A stretch of DNA of 64,000 nucleotides. Source: Zeus faber (lineage: Eukaryota; Chordata; Actinopteri; Zeiformes; Zeidae). The position numbers and the translations under genes are program-made. The DNA is taken from contig OY482866.1 of assembly GCA_960531495.1 (NCBI GenBank), positions 12,745,365 to 12,809,364 on the forward strand, given 5' to 3'. The notes below the pieces were generated by a model. That model had not been told where the DNA came from. It searched no databases and saw nothing but the letters and a program-made list of their open reading frames with translations. Below, piece by piece: positions 58,001-64,000 of this stretch; the stretch's first letter is position 1; every line of letters begins with the position of its first letter.

Positions 58001-61000
58001 GAATATTTTGACATTTTTCGACATAGTATAGTATGTCGTTTTTGTGATATTTGTCTGGGTTGTGTATTTTGACTTTTTTGTGATATTTTCCGGTGTGGTA
58101 TATTTTTACGTTTTTCGACATAGTATAGTATGTCCTTTTTGTGATATTTTTTGGCGTTGTATATTTTGACTTTTTTCGACATAGTATATAGTATGTCGTA
58201 TTTGTGAAATTTATCTGGGTTGTATATTTTGACGTTTTTGTGATATTTTTTTGAGTGGTATATTTTTACATTTTTCGACATAGTATATAGTATGTCGTTT
58301 TTGCTATATTTATCTGGGTTGTATATTTTGTCGATTTTGGGATATTTCTTGGCGTTGTATATTTTGACGTTTTTCGACATAGTATAGTATGTCGTTTTTG
58401 TGATATTTTTTGGCGTTGTTTATTTTGACGTTTTTCGACATAGTATAGTATGTCGTTTTTTGTGATATTTATTTGGGTTGTATATTTTGACGTTTTTGTG
58501 ATATTTTTCAGAGTGGTATATTTTGACGTTTTTCGACATAGTATAGTATGTCGTTTTTGGGATATTTATCTGGGTTGTGTATTTTAACGTTTTTGTGATA
58601 TTTTTTGGAGTGGTATATTTTGATAATTTTCGACATAGTATAGTATGTCGTTTTTGTGATATTTATCTGGGTTGTATATTTTGACGTTTTTGTGATATTT
58701 TTCGCAGTGGTATATTTTGACGTTTTTCGACATAGTATAGTGTGTCGTTTTTTTTTTTTTTATCTGGGTTGTATATTTTGTCGTTTTTGGGATATTTCTT
58801 GGCATTGTATATTTTGACGTTTTTCGACATAGTATAGTATGTCGTTTTTGGGATATTTCTTGGCGTTGTATATTTTGACGTTTTTCGACATAGTATAGTA
58901 TGTCGTTTTTGGGATATTTCTCTGGGTTGTGTATTTTGTCGTTTTTGGGATATTTCTTGGCATTGTATATTTTGACGTTTTTCGACATAGTATAGTATGT
59001 CGTTTTTGTGATATTTTTTGGCGTTGTTTATTTTGACGTTTTTCGACATAGTATAGTATGTCGTTTTTTGTGATATTTATTTGGGTTGTATATTTTGACG
59101 TTTTTGTGATATTTTTCAGAGTGGTATATTTTGACGTTTTTCGACATAGTATAGTATGTCGTTTTTGTGATATTTATCTGGGTTGTATATTTTGACGTTT
59201 TTGTGATATTTTTCGCAGTGGTATATTTTGACGTTTTTCGACATATTATAGTATGTCCTTTTTGTGATATTTTTTGGCGTTGTATATTTTGACTTTTTTC
59301 GACATAGTATATAGTATGTCGTATTTGTGAAATTTATCTGGGTTGTATATTTTGACGATTTTGTGTTATATTTCGAAGTGGTATATTTTGACGTTTTTCA
59401 ACATAGTATAGTATGTCCTTTTTGTGATATTTATCTGGGTTGTATATTTTGACGTTTTTGTGATATTTTTCGGAGTGGTATATTTTGACGTTTTTAGACT
59501 TGGTATAGTATGTCGTTTTTTGTGATATATATTTGGGTTGTATATTTTGACGTTTTTGTGATATTTTTTGGTGTTGTATATTTTGACTTTTTTCGACATA
59601 GTATACTATGTCGTATTTGTGATATTTATCTGGGTTGTATATTTTGACGTTTTTGTGGATTTTTTTGGAGTGGTATGTTTTTACATTTTTCGACATAGTA
59701 TAGTATGTCGGTTTTTTTATATTTATTTGGGTTGTATATTTTGACGTTTTTGTGATATTTTTTGGTGTGGTATATTTTGACGTTTTTGTGATTTTTTTCG
59801 GAGTGGAATATTTTGACATTTTTCGACATAGTATATAGTATGTTGTTTTTGTGATATTTTTTGGCGTTGTATATTTAGACTTTTTTCGACATAGTATAGT
59901 ATGTTGTTTTTGTGATATTTGTCTGGGTTGTATATTTTGACGTTTTTGTGATATTTTTAGGAGTGGTATATTTTGACGATTTTCGACATCGTATAGTATG
60001 TCGTTTTTTGTGATATTTATTTGGGGTGTATATTTTGACGTTTTTGTGATATATTTCGGATTGGTATATTTTGGCGTTTTTCGACATAGTATAGTATGTC
60101 GTATTTGTGATATTTGTCTGGGTTGTGTATTTTGCGTTTTTGTGATATTTTTTGGAGTGGTATATTTTGACATTTTTCGACATAGTATAGTTTGTCGTTT
60201 TTGTGAAATTTATCTGGGTTGTATATTTTGATGTTTTTGTGATATATTTTGGAGTGGTATATTTTGACGTTTTTCGACATAGTATATAGTCTGTCGTTTT
60301 TGTGATATTTTTTGGTGTGGTATATTTTGACGTTTTTCAACATGGTATAGTATGTCGTTTTTGTGATATTTTTCCGTGTTGTATATTTTTACGTTTTTCG
60401 ACATAGTTTAGTATGTCGTTTTTGTGAAATTTATCCGGGTTGTATATTTTGACGTTTTTGTGATATTTTTCGGAGTGGTATATTTTGACGTTTTTCGACA
60501 TAGTATAGTATGTCGTTTTTTGTGATATTTATTTGGGTTGTATATTTTGACGATTTTGTGATATATTTCGGCGTTGTATATTTAGACGTTTTTCGATGTG
60601 TATTATGTTGTTTTTGGGATATTTCTTGGCGTTGTATATTTTGACAGTTTTTCGACACAGTATAGCATGTCGTTTTTGGGATATTTTTCGGCGTTGTATA
60701 TTTTGACGTTTTTCGACAGTATAGTATGTCGTTTTTGTGATATTTTTGGTGTTGCATATTTAGATGTTTTTCGATATGTGTTATGTTATGTTTGGGATAT
60801 TTTTCGGTGTTGTATATTTTGACAGTTTTCAACATAGTAAAGTACGTCGTTCTTGTGATAGCTTTGTCATTGTATATTTAGACGTTTTTCGATATGTATT
60901 ATGTCGTTTTTGGGATATTTTTCTGAGTTGTATATTTTGACATTTTTCGACTAGTATAGTATATCGTTCTTGTGATATTTTTGGCGTTGCATATTTTGAC

Positions 61001-61084
61001 ATTTTTCGATATGTATTTTGTTGCTTTTGTGATGTTTTTCGGTGTTGTATATTTTGACAGTTTTCAACATCGTAAATAGTAGTT

Positions 61085-62629
61085 CCTTGGAGACTAAGGT
61101 TGAGTCCATTTAAGTGGCTGAAAATGTCTGAAAATGTCACTTAAAATAACTGAAGCGATGTGTGAGTTCAAACTTTGTGTTGAGAAAAAACACCCTCACC
61201 TCATCACGCAATTCAAAAACTTGCATCAGTACCTTTCCTGTTGAGAGCCACCAGACTTTGGTGTGTAACAGAAGCTGCTTATGGTCAACGCCCATCTCGT
61301 CACATAAAACGGGAAATAAAGGTGATTGCAGTGGGCGGCTTTTAATGAAGTTGACTCTGACCGCCTCATCTACAACAGTCTTTAGATCTACAGCATTTTC
61401 TTTACAGCCAAGGCTGCTCTGTGTATACTGCAGAGGACAGATGCTACAAGTGGAGTGACAGCTTTCACCCGGGAGATGACTGCACTGTGCTGGCCTGGCA
61501 TCGCATGGGACCCATCAATACCTCACTCCCACACATTTGGGTGAATCAATCCCGTTTTAAACTATGAACGCATTCAGAATGTCAAAAATGTCCTTGGCAG
61601 TTGAACGCGTCGGTAAAGATTTGCAAAACAGGAACTCTTCTTTTGTCTCTCCATCGTTTTCATACCTCACATAGGCAAGCATGTTTGACAGATTTGTGAA
61701 GTCGATCCATCCAGTTGGAGGGCATAAAAACGACTCTCTCATATGCTCATTATCAGCTGTACTGATGCATTCTCTCCATCTCGTCAATCCTGCGTTTGAC
61801 TGAGTTATCAAACGATGAGATGAGGTTGATTTGTTTGCAGGCCTTCTCTCCCAACATCACCCCCACAATCACTTTTGGGGCAGGAAGAATTAAATTCTCC
61901 CCGTTCGTATGCAAGCTTATCGGGCTTGGCCATGAGTCAGACGACCTGATAGGACGCTTCTGCTGCCTTTGCGTTCTCCGTGCCCATACATGTCGTTTCG
62001 ATGACTTTCTTCTTGCCCTGATACTCCTTGATTTTACATTTACACATTTACTGTTGGTGTTTTGTCTCGAGGTGACGGCGCACTTTACATGGCTTCAGAG
62101 CTTTGTTTGATAAAATCTCGGAACACACCACGCAGCAGTAACAGTTCGTCTTCTGTGCCTGTCCAAAAAAAATCAAACTACTCTCAACTACAAATCAAAC
62201 TATTCAGTGCTATACTTTCTTCGAACCTTTCTTTTTTGTTTGGCAGGCGGGACTGTCCCGCTTGTCCGATGTCCTGCCGGGACTTCCCTTTAGGATGATG
62301 TACCAATGACTTCTTTTCTTTTCAGTGTGCCTGATGCTAGCCAACCATTTTGAATATCACCTCAAGTTCAAAAATGTACATGTGCACATCGATCGTGGTC
62401 CAGTTTGTACGTAGTTCACCCTGCCAGAAGTTCCTATCTGTCAGTGATGATGCTTTTTTGAAGGTTTTTAAAGAAAAAAAATACCATGAATTATTTATTT
62501 ATTTTACATTTAAAAACGTTTTTCTAATTTATAATTTTGCATTTACCTTTTTAATAAGATCTATTGTTTTGCCCTTGATTTGGCGGCCCACTTGCAATAC
62601 CTTTGCGGTCCATAGGTTGGGAATTGCTG
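61085..62629 (-). mobile_element. hAT-type DNA transposon, truncated
   Basis: Minus-strand fragments match hAT transposases of the ZBED5/SCAND3-like group: KEEFLFCKSLPTRSTA (within 61557-61811), VDEAVRVNFIKSRPLQSP and LLLHTKVWWLSTGKVL (about 61190-61390). The frames are broken and no intact transposase is present. The right end reads CAGCAATTCCCAACCTATGG on the minus strand (ending at 62629), which fits the hAT terminal CAGNGGTTCCCAACC. The other end, with the C-terminal dimerisation part, is missing where the satellite begins at about 61080. Confidence 0.8.
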
Positions 62630-63043
62630 CATTAAACAAAAACTTAGAGCCTTAGAATCTCATTTTCTTTTTATAATCTCTTGCAGAGTGGGACCCCAGA
62701 AGATGAAACTTTGATTCACCAACCTGCAGTCTGCCTCAAATCATTTTGACAGTATAGATGGACCAGGACATGGACAGAATTTCCAGTAAGTTTCCTTTCC
62801 TTCCCTTCTTAAGCACCATGCATAACAAAACGGTGCAGAATTGTTGTCTTCGTAGTTGGCTAGGGCTAGGGTTTAAAACAAATATAATAATTGCGCTTTG
62901 CAAATTACATATGTAAATGTACATATGTAAATAATATGCAATGTATATAAAAATGTGTTTTGCTCCTGTAGAAGCCGCAAGTCTGTGCGATGTCAACCTT
63001 GTTTTAAGAAAATCTTGTTTTATTTGCGATGTGATGGAGACTA

Positions 63044-63108
63044 AACTACCCATAATCCTAAGTGTAACAGCGACACCTCTGATTGGCGGAGCTTCCTGTC
63101 ACCATGGA
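63044..63108 (+). promoter_or_regulatory. Promoter-like motif cluster
   Basis: AACTACCCATAATCCT resembles the ACTACNNNTCCC ZNF143/THAP11-type element. GATTGGCGG (about 63081-63089) fits an NF-Y CCAAT box in reverse. GTCACCATGGAAAT (63099-63112) resembles one good RFX X-box half-site and holds an ATG in good context. The ATG frame reads MEISTTLADR before a possible AG/GTACAC donor. All of this is suggestive only. Confidence 0.25.
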
Positions 63109-63479
63109 AATATCTACCACACTGGCTGATAGGTACACAGATATTTATATCCAATTAAATTGTTGTGAATTAAATTCATAGTGAGGGTATAACCCTATGT
63201 CCTTGTGCTCACCCAACCATGATAAAGTTAACTAAAAGCACTCAATGTGAGCCATAACCTCATGTTTTGGCTTGTGGCTACAGTGGCTGGGAACAGCAAC
63301 AGCCAAAAAGGTATTCTACTAGTTCTAAGCTGGCAATAAGAAGACAAACCAATTGCACTAAGAAGTATTGAATACATACAGTGAGGTACCAGACAAGACA
63401 TACTGACATCGTTTAAACAATATTCAGAATTAAGAGGCAGAATTTGAGATTAAATTCATGTGGATGACTGCACATTCAC

Positions 63480-63560
63480 AGATTCAAGATGTTTAGTTGT
63501 CACATACATAAACATACAAGCATACATACAATATATGCAGTGAAATGTCATTGCAACGCA
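63480..63560. repeat. Retroposon tail-like sequence
   Basis: ATTCAAGATGTTTAGTTGTC followed by ACATACATAAACATACAAGC resembles the stretch at 25578-25640. Only the tail region is recognisable. Confidence 0.4.
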
Positions 63561-64000
63561 CCAGGAGACTATGCACAATAAGTGCTAAGGCAATAGCGAC
63601 TAATAAACAAACTCACTCAACTAACTGAACTAGCTGATTCCTCAAACGTAATGCTTGATGAGTAAAAAGTTAATATACAAAGTAGGAATACAAAATAGAA
63701 AAAAAAGGAATAGACTATTATGGTATACAGTATACAGATATGTGCAGCAAAGTGGCATGTGAATAAAATTAGGTAGTGTGTATGGAGATATACAGTACAC
63801 AGTACTACACAGCTATACAGTCCCACCGAACAGATCAGCAATACAGCACAGTATGCAGTTACGCAGAACAGTGATACAGCATATTGTACACTACAGTATG
63901 CAACTTACAGCTCAGTAAGGCAATGGGGCCTATGTGTGTGTCTCAGTGGGGCCCCTGGTGTGTTCAGCATTGACAGTTCTTATGGCTGGATGGAAGAAAC

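Larger units (their letters stand above)
28389..61079. repeat. Satellite array, 61-bp and 36-bp units
   Basis: Several hundred tandem units occur. The full unit reads GTATATTTTGACGTTTTT, then CGACATAGTATAGTATGTCG, then TTTTTGTGATATTTATCTGG and GTT (or CTTGGCGTT, GGAGTG and similar endings). The 20-bp core has 7-bp inverted arms (CGACATA/TATGTCG) around GTATAG. A 36-bp form joins ACGTTTTT straight to GTGATATTT and lacks exactly 25 bp. Some units have an extra TA in the core (GTATATAG). All units lie in the same orientation. The array is AT-rich but keeps about three CpGs per unit. Long minus-strand frames (up to 436 codons at 46968-48278) are repeat translations. No CENP-B box was noticed. Confidence 0.95.
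62630..64000. other. Intergenic AT-rich DNA right of the hAT element
   Basis: Mostly unique sequence with ACATATGTA-type repeats near 62905-62935, a promoter-like cluster at 63044-63108 and a retroposon-tail-like stretch at about 63480-63560. No supportable multi-codon exon was identified. Confidence 0.55.

Noticed and set aside
29000-60900. Many long minus-strand reading frames (100-436 codons) rich in Lys, Tyr, Asn and Ile
   Set aside because: They are translations of the 61/36-bp satellite in rotating frames, overlap one another in all three frames and resemble no protein family. Kept only as a finding about the repeat.
28389-61079. Regularly spaced palindromic repeats resembling a CRISPR array
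   Set aside because: The genome is vertebrate, the units are directly tandem with no unique spacers, no cas genes are present, and the sequence between the cores is itself repeated.
28389-61079. Active centromere
   Set aside because: A 33-kb AT-rich satellite with hairpins is compatible with one, but no CENP-B-box-like motif was noticed and the array is short and flanked by genes. There is no positive evidence.
61796-62298. Plus-strand frames right of the satellite
   Set aside because: They are the antisense of the hAT transposase fragment and its flank.

Overview
The window looks like genomic DNA of a ray-finned (teleost) fish. The evidence is intron-split vertebrate genes of fish type (neuroligin-2, a very-large-inducible-GTPase relative, an ENDOD1-like nuclease), several Tc1/mariner and hAT elements typical of fish, abundant CT/GT microsatellites, and SINE and LINE tails of the kind common in teleosts. 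The species is not identifiable by eye.

Layout. (1) 1-7805, plus strand: the last five exons of neuroligin-2; upstream exons lie outside the window. Introns carry long microsatellites and an internally deleted Tc1/mariner copy. A likely long 3' UTR and gene-poor DNA follow to about 13.1 kb. (2) 13.15-20.4 kb, minus strand: a five-coding-exon gene whose splice phases all agree. It predicts a 1774-residue protein with two fibronectin type III domains and a VLIG/URGCP-type GTPase. An ISRE-like site lies just upstream. (3) 21.68-23.33 kb, plus strand: a secreted ENDOD1-like protein, head to head with the GTPase gene, with Pro at the position of the usual catalytic His. (4) 23.3-25.9 kb: no recognisable gene.

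(5) 25.87-61.08 kb is a satellite domain of roughly 35 kb built from a 60-61 bp AT-rich unit with a hairpin-forming core. A shorter 36-bp form lacks exactly that core plus one flanking GTTTTT. The array has tandem higher-order repeats of about 9.8 kb, starting at 28907, 38727 and 48511. Each carries the same LINE 3' tail. The first two carry a 1605-bp Tc1-like transposon at the same TA; the third has no transposon at that place. The left edge is older and has lost many CpGs that the core keeps. Long minus-strand reading frames here follow from a stop-poor unit whose length is not a multiple of three; they are not convincing genes.

(6) 61.08-64.0 kb: a truncated hAT transposon abutting the array, then unique AT-rich DNA with a promoter-like motif cluster near 63.05-63.11 kb.

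The genes do not form one pathway. Neuroligin-2 is a synaptic adhesion protein. The GTPase and ENDOD1-like genes form a divergent pair, and the ISRE suggests at least the GTPase gene is interferon-responsive. The most unusual content is the satellite: its palindrome-deleted subunit, its layered duplication history, and the dating information from the embedded transposon.
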